Shown: piece by piece, positions 15,447-22,541 of the stretch | Layout of the letters: each line of letters starts with the position of its first letter | How positions within the stretch are numbered: position 1 is the stretch's first letter | NCBI GenBank assembly: GCA_035644215.1 | Contig: DASQPA010000034.1 | Location: forward strand, 1 to 23,263 | From: DASQPA01 sp035644215 | Lineage (GTDB): Bacteria > Acidobacteriota > Thermoanaerobaculia > Multivoradales > UBA5704 | Direction of reading: 5' to 3' | Length of the DNA stretch: 23,263 nt | Program-made: the position numbers and the translations under genes | The notes under the pieces: generated by a model | The model's database searches: none | Told to the model about the DNA's origin: nothing | Seen by the model: the letters and a program-made list of their open reading frames with translations, nothing else

Positions 15447-16319
15447 TCACACCATGACCGAGCGGGCCAGGAGGAGCGGCTCGGCGAGCCGCGTCTCACC
15501 GGAGACGGTGATCACCGCCGGCGCTGCCGTCCGGGACAAGGCATTGTAGAAGAGGCGCCAGACGGTGGCGGGGCCGGCGGTCACCGTCGTCCCCGCAGCC
15601 GCCGGAGGCTGGGGCTCGCCGCCATACAGGCTCCAGCCGCCCCCCTCCCGCACCAGGGTCCAGGCCATCCGGGACTCCGCCGTCACAGCGAGCGTCACCG
15701 TGGTGCCCTCCGGCGCCTCGGTCTCCGCGTAGGCCGGCGGCAGGGCGCGGACGGAGAGGTCGAGCAGCGGACGGAGCCAGCGGTCCGCGAACAGATGCGG
15801 GGCTTTCACGGCATCGCGGATCTGCATCTGGTGATGCCACCGCTCGGTGTACTCCCGGCCGGTGTCCATCCAGTTCTCCGAGCGCGTCTCCCCCGCCCAG
15901 AGGACCGAGATCCACGCCGACGCATGCGGATCGAGGACCACCACGAAATCCGCCACCCAGCGGCCGGTGATCTCCAGGAGGTCCACGAGAAGCCGTGGGC
16001 TCAGGCGTTGGGCGAAGGCGACCCCGCTCGCATTCTCCGCGTCGATCCACGCGACCAGGTCGCGATAGCCGTCGATTGGCCCCTCCGGACCCAGCCGCTG
16101 CCCGTCGCGCTGGCCGGAGAGCTTGCGCAGATCGCCGTCCAGGAGATGCGCCGCGACGTCGCGCACCCGCCAGGCTCCGGCGATCGTCGGGCGTTCCCAG
16201 TCGGCCGGCGCCAGGCCGCGCAGGAGGGCCATCAGCTCGCCGTGCAGCGGTGCGAACAATTCCGCCGTGTACGTCGGAGCGAGGCGGGAGAGGCCGGGCA
16301 AGGCGGTAGAAGGCTTCAT
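15447..16319 (-). CDS. DinB / maleylpyruvate isomerase-like metal-dependent protein
   Basis: The product is about 290 residues. The N-terminal half matches the four-helix DinB/MDMPI fold: WRVRDVAAHLLDGD carries the first metal His (H58), and GREYTERWHHQMQIRD carries Glu159 and His163. The C-terminal half (about 195-290) resembles the extra alpha/beta domain of TIGR03083-type proteins. Actinobacterial relatives use mycothiol, but no such pathway is visible here, so the substrate is unknown. ATG 16319 is used; a GTG at 16325 would add two residues. The gene starts 11 bp after the truncated PNPOx remnant. Confidence 0.75.
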   Translation of the reverse strand: MKPSTALPGLSRLAPTYTAELFAPLHGELMALLRGLAPADWERPTIAGAWRVRDVAAHLLDGDLRKLSGQRDGQRLGPEGPIDGYRDLVAWIDAENASGVAFAQRLSPRLLVDLLEITGRWVADFVVVLDPHASAWISVLWAGETRSENWMDTGREYTERWHHQMQIRDAVKAPHLFADRWLRPLLDLSVRALPPAYAETEAPEGTTVTLAVTAESRMAWTLVREGGGWSLYGGEPQPPAAAGTTVTAGPATVWRLFYNALSRTAAPAVITVSGETRLAEPLLLARSVMV

Positions 16320-16330
16320 CTGCACAGATC

Positions 16331-16561
16331 TCAGTAGAGCGTGGACCGCTGCCGGGCCGGCAGCTCCTGGTCGTAAGTCTCGCCGTCGAAGTCACAATCG
16401 GAGGTGGCAAGGAGGGCGAAGGGCGAGGCTTCGATCATCGCCCGGTAGTGCGGATGGACGAACGAGATTTCCTTCTTGATGGAGTTTTCGTCGACCTCGC
16501 CGTAGAGGCCGGCGAGTTGCTCGGGGGTGAGGATGAGGTGCGGGTCGGTGGTGGCGATCAT
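16331..16561 (-). pseudogene. Truncated pyridoxamine 5'-phosphate oxidase-like protein (N-terminal remnant)
   Basis: The 76-residue frame opens with MIATTDPHLILTPEQLAGLY and continues HPHYRAMIEASPFALLATS, which I recognise as the beginning of PNPOx-like FMN-binding proteins of about 200 residues (MSMEG_1061-like). After ALLATS the family sequence stops and an unrelated tail follows (DCDFDGETYDQELPARQRS, then TLY and stop). The FMN-binding barrel is missing, so it should not work as an oxidase. The tail may come from the start of another gene joined by a deletion. ATG 16561 has TAGAAT 10 nt upstream. Confidence 0.6.
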
Positions 16562-16652
16562 CGGTGGTGTGATTCTACCCCGGCCGGCGCTGAGGCACGC
16601 ATTGTGCTCGGGTAGACTCTGCGAGGCCCTCCGAGGGCGGAGGAACCGGTCG

Positions 16653-16895
16653 ATGGCACGCGGATGGGAAAGCAAGTCGGTCGAATCGCAGAAGGAGGAC
16701 GCCGGCTCGCGCGCCGACCGGGGAGTGGATTTCACGCCCGAGGAACGCGAGGTCCAGCGAAAGCGCCAAGGTCTCGAGCTGTCGCGGCGCCGGGTCCTCC
16801 GGGAGATCGAGACGACCCACTCCGCGGTCCGGCGCACCTCCCTGGAACAGGCTCTGGCCTTCCTCGACGAGGAGATCCGGAAGCTCGGCCCCTGA
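16653..16895 (+). CDS. Small helical protein of unknown function
   Basis: The 80-residue, highly charged product has a predicted long helical stretch (about 28-77, EEREVQRKRQGLELSRRRVL onward to FLDEEIRKLG). It has no signal peptide or membrane segment. I recall similar short proteins in Acidobacteriota genomes but no function. ATG 16653 has GGAGG at about 9 nt. It is divergent from the PNPOx remnant across a 91-bp gap. Confidence 0.65.
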   Translation: MARGWESKSVESQKEDAGSRADRGVDFTPEEREVQRKRQGLELSRRRVLREIETTHSAVRRTSLEQALAFLDEEIRKLGP

Positions 16896-16973
16896 TCCCC
16901 TCCGATCCCGCCCTCCCCTATCCGTGCTAACATACGCTGTCTTCAATATGGCAATGCCCAGGGAGGGGTTTCC

Positions 16974-18377
16974 ATGTCCGGGAGCCAGCGGCCGCGCGTC
17001 ACCCGTAGCATCCGTCTCAGCCTTTTTGCCCTGCTCCTGGCGGTCTCGGCCTCGGCCCAGATCCTCCAGCAGCCCGACCTCTCGGCGCTCTCCCCCCTCT
17101 TCCCACCGGACAACTGGTGGAACGTCGACGTGAGCGCCGCGCCGCTCGACACCAACAGCACCAACTTCATCAACTTCATCGGCGCCACCCGGGGGCTCCA
17201 CCCCGACTTCGGGGGGGACGTCGATCCCTCGGACCCCAACTCGACCGCCATCTACGGCTTCCCCTACTCCTCCGTGCCCGGCACCCAGCCGCTCGAAATC
17301 GTCACCTTCGTCGAGTTCGGCAGCCAGAGCGACAACGGCGCTCCCGGCCGGCCGCCCGGCTATCCCATCCCGGTCGCCGCGCGGACACAGGGAAAGTGGA
17401 TCGAGAGCGGCGACCCGGGGGGCGGCTCGTCCGGCGATCACCACATGCTGATCGTCGACCGCGACAACCGCGTCCTCTACGAGCTCTACCACACCCACTG
17501 GAACGCCAATCACTGGGAGGCCGGCTCGGGGGCCATCTTCTCTCTCGACGGCAACGCCCGGCGGCCCGACACCTGGACCTCGGCCGACGCCGCGGGGCTC
17601 GCCATCCTCCCCGGGCTCATCCGCTACGACGAGGCTTTCGGATCGAACCCCATCAAGCACGCCTTCCGCTTCACCGTGCGCTCGACCAACGGCTACGTCT
17701 ACCCCGCCTCGCACAACGCCGGCTCGACCACCGGGGCGCTGCCCATGGGCACCCGCCTGCGCCTCAAAGCCGGAAAGGACATCTCCACCTACTCCGCCGC
17801 CGTGCAGAAGATCTTCCAGGCGATGAAGACCTACGGCCTGATCGTCGCCGACAACGGCAGCGACATGTACATCCAGGGGGTCTACGATCCGCGCTGGGAC
17901 AACGGGGTGCTGAACCCGGCCTTCGGCGCCCTGAAGGCGAGCGACTTCGAGGTGGTCCAGCTCGGCTGGAAGCCGGCGATCGCCACCTCGACCGCGGCGC
18001 TCCAGTTCTACACCGTCTCCCCCTGCCGGCTCTTCGACACCCGCAACCCGACCGGCCCCTACGGCGGCCCGCCCCTGCCGCCCGGCGGCCAGCGGGTGTT
18101 CACCGTCGTCGGGCACTGCGGCATTCCGGCCACCGCCAAGGCCGTCTCGGTCAACGTCACGGTGGTCGCGACGCCGCAGTTCGGCCTCATCTCCTTCTTC
18201 CCCGGCAACGCTCAGGCCTCCAACGCCTCCACTCTGAACTTCGGCGTCAACCAGACCCGGGCCAACAACGCCGTCCTCATGCTCGCCTCCTCCGGCACCG
18301 GGACTCTCGGGGTGCAGAACTACACCAGCTCGCAGCCGCTCCAGCTGCTGCTCGACGTGAACGGGTATTTTCAGTAG
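16974..18377 (+). CDS. Secreted protein with C-terminal repeat-type module, unknown function
   Basis: The 467-residue product starts with a signal peptide (SIRLSLFALLLAVSASA, cleavage near residue 28). The N-terminal domain (about 29-340) is rich in aromatic residues and His (HHMLIVDRDNRVLYELYHTH) and I do not recognise it. Residues about 345-467 form the widespread C-terminal module of secreted proteins in Acidobacteriota and Actinobacteria: PCRLFDTR, GHCGIPATAKAVSVNVTVV, NQTRANNAVLML and LLLDVNGYF. That module is probably extracellular, with role unknown. GGGAGGGG lies 6-7 nt upstream of ATG 16974. A hairpin (18380-18400) follows the stop. Confidence 0.85.
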   Translation: MSGSQRPRVTRSIRLSLFALLLAVSASAQILQQPDLSALSPLFPPDNWWNVDVSAAPLDTNSTNFINFIGATRGLHPDFGGDVDPSDPNSTAIYGFPYSSVPGTQPLEIVTFVEFGSQSDNGAPGRPPGYPIPVAARTQGKWIESGDPGGGSSGDHHMLIVDRDNRVLYELYHTHWNANHWEAGSGAIFSLDGNARRPDTWTSADAAGLAILPGLIRYDEAFGSNPIKHAFRFTVRSTNGYVYPASHNAGSTTGALPMGTRLRLKAGKDISTYSAAVQKIFQAMKTYGLIVADNGSDMYIQGVYDPRWDNGVLNPAFGALKASDFEVVQLGWKPAIATSTAALQFYTVSPCRLFDTRNPTGPYGGPPLPPGGQRVFTVVGHCGIPATAKAVSVNVTVVATPQFGLISFFPGNAQASNASTLNFGVNQTRANNAVLMLASSGTGTLGVQNYTSSQPLQLLLDVNGYFQ

Positions 18378-18379
18378 CG

Positions 18380-18400
18380 AATAGGGGGAAATCCCCTATT
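18380..18400 (+). terminator. Hairpin after the secreted-protein gene
   Basis: AATAGGGG and CCCCTATT form a perfect 8-bp stem with a 5-nt loop (GAAAT), starting 3 nt after the stop codon. There is no T-run, so termination may be inefficient. The right arm merges with a TTGACA hexamer at 18399-18404. Confidence 0.5.
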
Positions 18401-18428
18401 GACAAGGGCGCGGAGCCTACTCTACGTT
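18399..18428 (+). promoter_or_regulatory. Candidate promoter for the hydrogenase-remnant operon
   Basis: A perfect TTGACA at 18399-18404 is followed after 18 bp by TACGTT (18423-18428). It precedes a leader of roughly 240 nt before the 28-aa ORF. The leader includes an inverted repeat (GAGAGG at 18438-18443, CCTCTC at 18455-18460). Apart from these, 18429-18671 shows no gene or recognised RNA. The weak -10 keeps confidence low. Confidence 0.35.
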
Positions 18429-18671
18429 GGCTTGCGTGAGAGGAGGTTTTCAAGCCTCTCGCCTCTCCATGAAGGGGCTAGCGCCAAGTGACGTATCGGG
18501 CGGCGAATCCTGGAAACTCTTTTCAACCCATGGCGATCTCCGTGGGTCCTCCACACAGAAGCAAAGACGAGTCGACGAGCAGCCGCGGCGAGAGCCGTGC
18601 GCGGAGCGTCAACAGCGTCGGGACGTCTCCATACAGCTAAAGATTTGGAACAGCTCTGAAAGGGGGCACGC

Positions 18672-18758
18672 ATGGCGCCGACGGCGGTCCCGAAAAAAAC
18701 TGCAGCGAAGCCGGACGAAACGGTGGTCCACATCCTCTGGATGGAGGTGCCGTCATGA
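18672..18758 (+). pseudogene. Possible N-terminal remnant of a [NiFe]-hydrogenase small subunit
   Basis: The 28-residue frame reads MAPTAVPKKTAAKPDETVVH then ILWMEVPS. The VVHILWM block resembles the start of group 1h-type [NiFe]-hydrogenase small subunits as I recall them (VHVLWINAGLSCDG), just before the first iron-sulfur Cys. Nothing of the mature subunit follows. AGGGGG lies about 5 nt upstream of the ATG. The stop overlaps the next ATG (ATGA, 18755-18758), so it would be coupled to the accessory gene. Read with the downstream maturation genes, it looks like a deletion scar. A real 28-aa leader peptide or an assembly error remain possible. Confidence 0.5.
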
Positions 18759-19654
18759 GCTTCGCCCTGGCACAGAAAGTGGCGGACGCCGTCCTTTACG
18801 AGGGCTACGTCCTCTATCCCGACCGAACCTCCGCCGCCAAGAACCAGATGCGCTTCCAGCTCGGCGTCGTCGCCCCCAAGGCCTACTGCCTGGGCGCGGG
18901 GAACGGCGCGGAGTCCTGGGAGATGCAGACCGAATGTCTCGTCGAGCCGAGCTCCCACCCCGGCGCCGATCCGAGGATCGACCTCAAGATCCGCTGCCTG
19001 CAACTCCAGTCCCGCACTCTCGAGGAGGCGACCGAGGCGGCCGGCACCGATGCCTTGACCTTCCGGCCGGTGGAGTTCCTGGAGATCGACGGCGGCGAGC
19101 TCCTCGTCGCCTGGGATGAGGGGGTCGAGAGCGAGCTCGTGATCGAGGACGTTTCCCTCCTCGACCTGGTCCGCGACGGCCTGCACCGGTTCGATTTCGT
19201 GATCCCCGCAGGCTCTGACGTGGAAGAGCTGCGGTCGGCGTCCGGTACCCTTCACGGTCGGCTCACGCGGCGCCGCTGGCCGATCTCCGTGGACGTCTTC
19301 CTGTCGGCCGAGCGGCTGGCCGCCGAGGGGCTGCTGCGCCTCCGGGTCCGTATCGAGAACCGGACGCCCTGGCCGAAGGGCCGGCCGGCCGAGCGCCAGG
19401 AGGCGCTCCATCACTCGCTCCTCTCCGCTCATACTCTCATCGCCGTGGCGGACGGCCGCTTCGTCTCGCTGCTCGATCCACCACCCGAGGCGGCGCGGGC
19501 GGCAGCCGAGTGCTCCAACCTGCGCACCTGGCCGGTCCTCGTCGGCGACGAGGGGAGCGGCGACCTCCTGCTGTCGTCGCCGATCCTCCTCTACGACCAC
19601 CCGGCGATCGCGCCGGAGGGCCAGGGCGACCTCTGCTCGGAGGCAACGCGGTGA
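18755..19654 (+). CDS. Hydrogenase-cluster accessory protein, unknown function
   Basis: The 299-residue soluble protein opens with QKVADAVLYEGYVLYPDRTS. I recall the phrase VLYEGYVLYPYR from proteins encoded in group 1h-type hydrogenase clusters of Actinobacteria and Acidobacteriota, whose biochemical role is unknown to me. There is no signal peptide, membrane segment or obvious cofactor motif. GGAGGTG lies about 5 nt upstream of the ATG. The stop overlaps the GTG of the maturation protease (GTGA), so the two are coupled. The family assignment rests on memory and context. Confidence 0.6.
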   Translation: MSFALAQKVADAVLYEGYVLYPDRTSAAKNQMRFQLGVVAPKAYCLGAGNGAESWEMQTECLVEPSSHPGADPRIDLKIRCLQLQSRTLEEATEAAGTDALTFRPVEFLEIDGGELLVAWDEGVESELVIEDVSLLDLVRDGLHRFDFVIPAGSDVEELRSASGTLHGRLTRRRWPISVDVFLSAERLAAEGLLRLRVRIENRTPWPKGRPAERQEALHHSLLSAHTLIAVADGRFVSLLDPPPEAARAAAECSNLRTWPVLVGDEGSGDLLLSSPILLYDHPAIAPEGQGDLCSEATR

Positions 19655-20160
19655 GCGGCATCCTGGTGGCCGGCATCGGCAACGTCTTCCTGGGCGACGA
19701 CGGCTTCGGCAGCGAGGTCGTGCGCCGGCTGGCGGGTTTGCCGCGACCCGCGGGGGTGCGGATCGTCGACTTCGGCATCCGCGGCCTCCATCTCGCTTTT
19801 GATCTGTTCGAGCATCCGGACGACACGACGATCCTCGTCGACCTCACCCCGCGAGGCGGCGAGCCGGGCACGGTCTACCTCATCGAGCCCAACCTCGAAG
19901 CGCTCGCCGGGTTCGCGTCCGGCCGGGCGGACGCCCACGCGATGACGCCCGACGCGGTCTTCGCTCTCCTGCGCTCCATGGGCGGGACGCCCGGGCGGGT
20001 CTGGATCGTCGGCTGCGAGCCGCTCTCGACGGAGGATGAGATCGGCCTCTCCCCGCCGGTCGAGCGGGCGGTCGGCGAGGCGGTGCAATTGATCCTCGAA
20101 GTCCTCGAACGGGAGCAGGCGGTCGGCAAGCAGGCTGGAATTCTGCAGGAGAGAGGGTGA
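19651..20160 (+). CDS. Hydrogenase maturation protease (HybD/HycI family)
   Basis: Such proteases trim the C-terminus of the [NiFe]-hydrogenase large subunit after nickel insertion. The 169-residue product has the family opening ILVAGIGNVFLGDDGFGSEV. Nickel ligands by pattern are D17 (Glu16 in E. coli HybD), D64 and H96. The length fits the family. The GTG start at 19651 has GGAGG about 7 nt upstream and overlaps the preceding stop. No hydrogenase large subunit is visible in the window, so its substrate is missing locally. A strong hairpin follows. Confidence 0.9.
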   Translation: MSGILVAGIGNVFLGDDGFGSEVVRRLAGLPRPAGVRIVDFGIRGLHLAFDLFEHPDDTTILVDLTPRGGEPGTVYLIEPNLEALAGFASGRADAHAMTPDAVFALLRSMGGTPGRVWIVGCEPLSTEDEIGLSPPVERAVGEAVQLILEVLEREQAVGKQAGILQERG

Positions 20161-20182
20161 TGAGATCGGCGTGGGGAGGAAC

Positions 20183-20206
20183 GGGCGGCCCGGACGGGGG
20201 CCGCCC
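20183..20206. terminator. Hairpin between convergent genes
   Basis: GGGCGGCCC (20183-20191) and GGGCCGCCC (20198-20206) form a perfect 9-bp GC stem with a 6-nt loop. It lies between the stops of the convergent protease gene and msrA, a position expected for a bidirectional terminator. There is no T-run on either side. Confidence 0.5.
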
Positions 20207-20212
20207 TCCGGT

Positions 20213-20911
20213 TCAGCGGGCGCTGCTGAGCTTCACCGGCGCCTCGCGGTAGAGCTCCGGGTAGACCCGCTTCAAGGCGTCGATCTTGGGGAGGTCGTTG
20301 CGCACGATGTAGGGGTAGGTGGGATTGTGGATCAGGAAATCCTGGTGGTAGCCCTCCGCCGGATAGAACCCCTTGAGCGGCTTGATCTTGGTGACGATGG
20401 GCTCCCCGAAGACCTTGCCCTTGGTCAGCTGCGCCACGTACTCCTTGGCGACGCGCTCCTGCGTCGGGGAGCTGAAGAAGATCTCCGAGCGGTAGCTGGG
20501 GCCGGAGTCCGGACCCTGGCGGTCGAGCTCCGTGGGGTCGTGGGCGACGGCGAAGTAGAGCCGTAGGAGCTGGCCGTAAGAAATCCGCTTGGGGTCGAAG
20601 GTGATCTCGACCGACTCGGCGTGGCCCGTCCTCTCGGTGCCCACCATCTCGTAGTGGGCGGTCGCCTTGGCGCCTCCCGAGTAGCCGGCGACGACCTTCG
20701 TAACCCCCTGCACGTGCTCGAACATGCCCTGCAGGCCCCAGAAGCAGCCGCCGGCGAGCACCGCCGTCTGCGGGCCGGTCGCCTCGGCGGCCGGGGTGTC
20801 CAGCGCCGGAGCGGGAATCACCTTGTTGATCGCGTCGGCCCCGGCCTGGCAGGCCCAGCCGCACACCGCGAGCGTCAGGGCCGCGGCGAGGGTTTTGATC
20901 TTGGTTGGCAT
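20213..20911 (-). CDS. msrA: Exported peptide-methionine (S)-S-oxide reductase
   Basis: MsrA reduces methionine-S-sulfoxide. The 232-residue product starts with a signal peptide (MPTKIKTLAAALTLAVCGWA, cleavage near AGA-D). The MsrA domain follows with the catalytic GGCFWG motif (C56), VVAGYSGG, ISYGQLLRLYFAVAHDPTE and GYHQDFL. No canonical lipobox is seen, although two Cys lie in the signal region. GAGGAG lies 6-7 nt upstream of ATG 20911. Together with the exported MsrB 5 kb away it suggests extracytoplasmic repair of both sulfoxide forms. Confidence 0.93.
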   Translation of the reverse strand: MPTKIKTLAAALTLAVCGWACQAGADAINKVIPAPALDTPAAEATGPQTAVLAGGCFWGLQGMFEHVQGVTKVVAGYSGGAKATAHYEMVGTERTGHAESVEITFDPKRISYGQLLRLYFAVAHDPTELDRQGPDSGPSYRSEIFFSSPTQERVAKEYVAQLTKGKVFGEPIVTKIKPLKGFYPAEGYHQDFLIHNPTYPYIVRNDLPKIDALKRVYPELYREAPVKLSSAR

Positions 20912-21019
20912 CGTGGTCTCCTCTCGAAAGCCTATCCCACGTTCATACGTCGCCGCGAGGGCGCGCGGATTTGCGGCGCTCAAGACGGCGCTAAGTCTCT
21001 GCGCGGCAGCAGTTTACTC

Positions 21020-21048
21020 TTGCGCTGGGGTGCCGCTTCCAGTAGTCT
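21020..21048 (+). promoter_or_regulatory. Candidate promoter for a leaderless RNB ribonuclease transcript
   Basis: TTGCGC (21020-21025) and TAGTCT (21043-21048) are spaced 17 bp apart. The -10-like box ends 7 nt before the ATG at 21056, with no ribosome binding site. Transcription would begin at the start codon. Confidence 0.42.
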
Positions 21049-21055
21049 CCGCGGC

Positions 21056-22525
21056 ATGCATGGAAACCATGGACACCGGGGCGACCTGCGGGCCATCGCC
21101 CACCGGGTGATGCAGGAACGCGGCCTGGAACCCGACTTCCCCGCCGCCGAGCTCCGCGAGGTCGCCGCGATCCACGATCCCGCCGACGGCAGGGACGGCG
21201 GCGCCCCGGTCGAGGATCAGCGCCAGCTCCTCTGGTCCTCGATCGACAACGACGACTCGATGGACCTGGACCAGATGGAGGTCGCCGAGAGGCTTAAAAG
21301 CGATGCCATCCAGGTCCGGGTCGCCATCGCCGATGTCGACGCCCTGGTCCACAAGGGCTCCGAGGTCGACCGCCACGCCGCCCGGAACACCACCTCGGTC
21401 TACACCCCGGCCGCGATCTTCCCCATGCTGCCGGAGAAGCTCTCGACCGACCTGACCTCCCTGGCTGACGGCCAGGACCGCCTCGCCGTGGTGATCGAGA
21501 TGGTGGTCGAGGCGGACGGGTCGGTGTCGGGCTCGCGGATCTCCCGGGCGAGGGTCCACAACTGGGCGAAGCTCGCCTACCACGCGGTGGGCGACTGGAT
21601 CGAGGGGCACGGCCCCCTGCCGCCGGCCGCCGCCAAGGTGCGCGGGATGGACGAGCAGCTGAAGCTCCAGGACGAGGCCGCCCAGCGCCTGCGCCGCCTG
21701 CGGGTCGAGCGCGGCGCCCTGTCGCTCCAGACCATCGAGCCCAAGGCGGTGTGGACCGACGGCACGCTCACCGACTTGAAGGCCGAGGTGCAGAACCGGG
21801 CCAAGCAGCTGATCGAGGACTTCATGATCGCCGCCAATGGCGTCACCGCGACCTTCCTGGACGCCAGGAACTTCCCCTCCCTGCGCCGGGTGGTCCGCAC
21901 CCCCAAGCGCTGGCCGCGCATCGTCGAGCTCGCCGAGTCGCTGGGCGAGCGCCTCCCCGTCGATCCCGACTCGAAGGCGCTGGAGGAGTTCCTCGACCGG
22001 CGGCGGCAGGCCGATCCGGTCAAGTTCCCCGACCTCTCGCTCGCGGTGGTCAAGCTCCTCGGCTCGGGCGAGTACGTGGTCGACCCGCCGGGCGCCGAGC
22101 CGCCCGGGCACTTCGGCCTGGCGGTCCGCAACTACTCCCACTCGACCGCCCCCAACCGCCGCTACCCGGACGTCCTCACCCAGCGGCTCCTGAAGGCCGC
22201 CCTGGCCGGCGCCGCCGTCCCCTACGGCGAGGACGAGCTCGGGGCGCTCGCCACCCACTGCACCGAGCAGGAGGACGCCGCCCAGAAAGTCGAGCGCCAC
22301 CTCCACAAGTCGGCCGCCGCCCTCCTCCTCGAATCGCGGGTCGGCCAGCGCTTCGACGGCATCGTCACCGGCGCCTCCGACAAGGGAACCTACGTGCGCA
22401 TCTTCCATCCCCCCGTCGAGGGTCGGGTGATCCACGGCTTCCAGGGGATGGACGTCGGCGACCGGGTGCACGTCAAGCTGATCTCGACCGACGTCGAGCA
22501 GGGATTCATCGACTTCGCGCGATGA
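21056..22525 (+). CDS. RNB-domain ribonuclease (RNase II/R family, short form)
   Basis: The 489-residue product is a 3'-5' exoribonuclease-like protein of the RNase II superfamily. It lacks the N-terminal cold-shock domains. The RNB domain covers about residues 55-410 and ends with HSTAPNRRYPD, matching the conserved motif near the catalytic site. An S1-like domain closes the protein (about 428-487, FDGIVTGASDKGTYVRIF). The metal site reads SIDNDDSMDLDQ: D64, D70 and D72 are kept but the usual fourth Asp is Q73. The start is ATG 21056; the frame continues upstream only as a shadow of msrA. It precedes aroC by 16 bp. Confidence 0.9.
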   Translation: MHGNHGHRGDLRAIAHRVMQERGLEPDFPAAELREVAAIHDPADGRDGGAPVEDQRQLLWSSIDNDDSMDLDQMEVAERLKSDAIQVRVAIADVDALVHKGSEVDRHAARNTTSVYTPAAIFPMLPEKLSTDLTSLADGQDRLAVVIEMVVEADGSVSGSRISRARVHNWAKLAYHAVGDWIEGHGPLPPAAAKVRGMDEQLKLQDEAAQRLRRLRVERGALSLQTIEPKAVWTDGTLTDLKAEVQNRAKQLIEDFMIAANGVTATFLDARNFPSLRRVVRTPKRWPRIVELAESLGERLPVDPDSKALEEFLDRRRQADPVKFPDLSLAVVKLLGSGEYVVDPPGAEPPGHFGLAVRNYSHSTAPNRRYPDVLTQRLLKAALAGAAVPYGEDELGALATHCTEQEDAAQKVERHLHKSAAALLLESRVGQRFDGIVTGASDKGTYVRIFHPPVEGRVIHGFQGMDVGDRVHVKLISTDVEQGFIDFAR

Positions 22526-22541
22526 TATCGTGTCGCCCACC

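Noticed and set aside
16575..18116. 513-residue minus-strand open frame
   Set aside because: Antisense shadow of the secreted-protein gene and the 80-aa gene.
18427..19119. 230-residue plus-strand open frame through the hydrogenase leader
   Set aside because: It overlaps the accessory gene in another frame and is Arg-rich; the 28-aa frame and accessory gene have better start signals.
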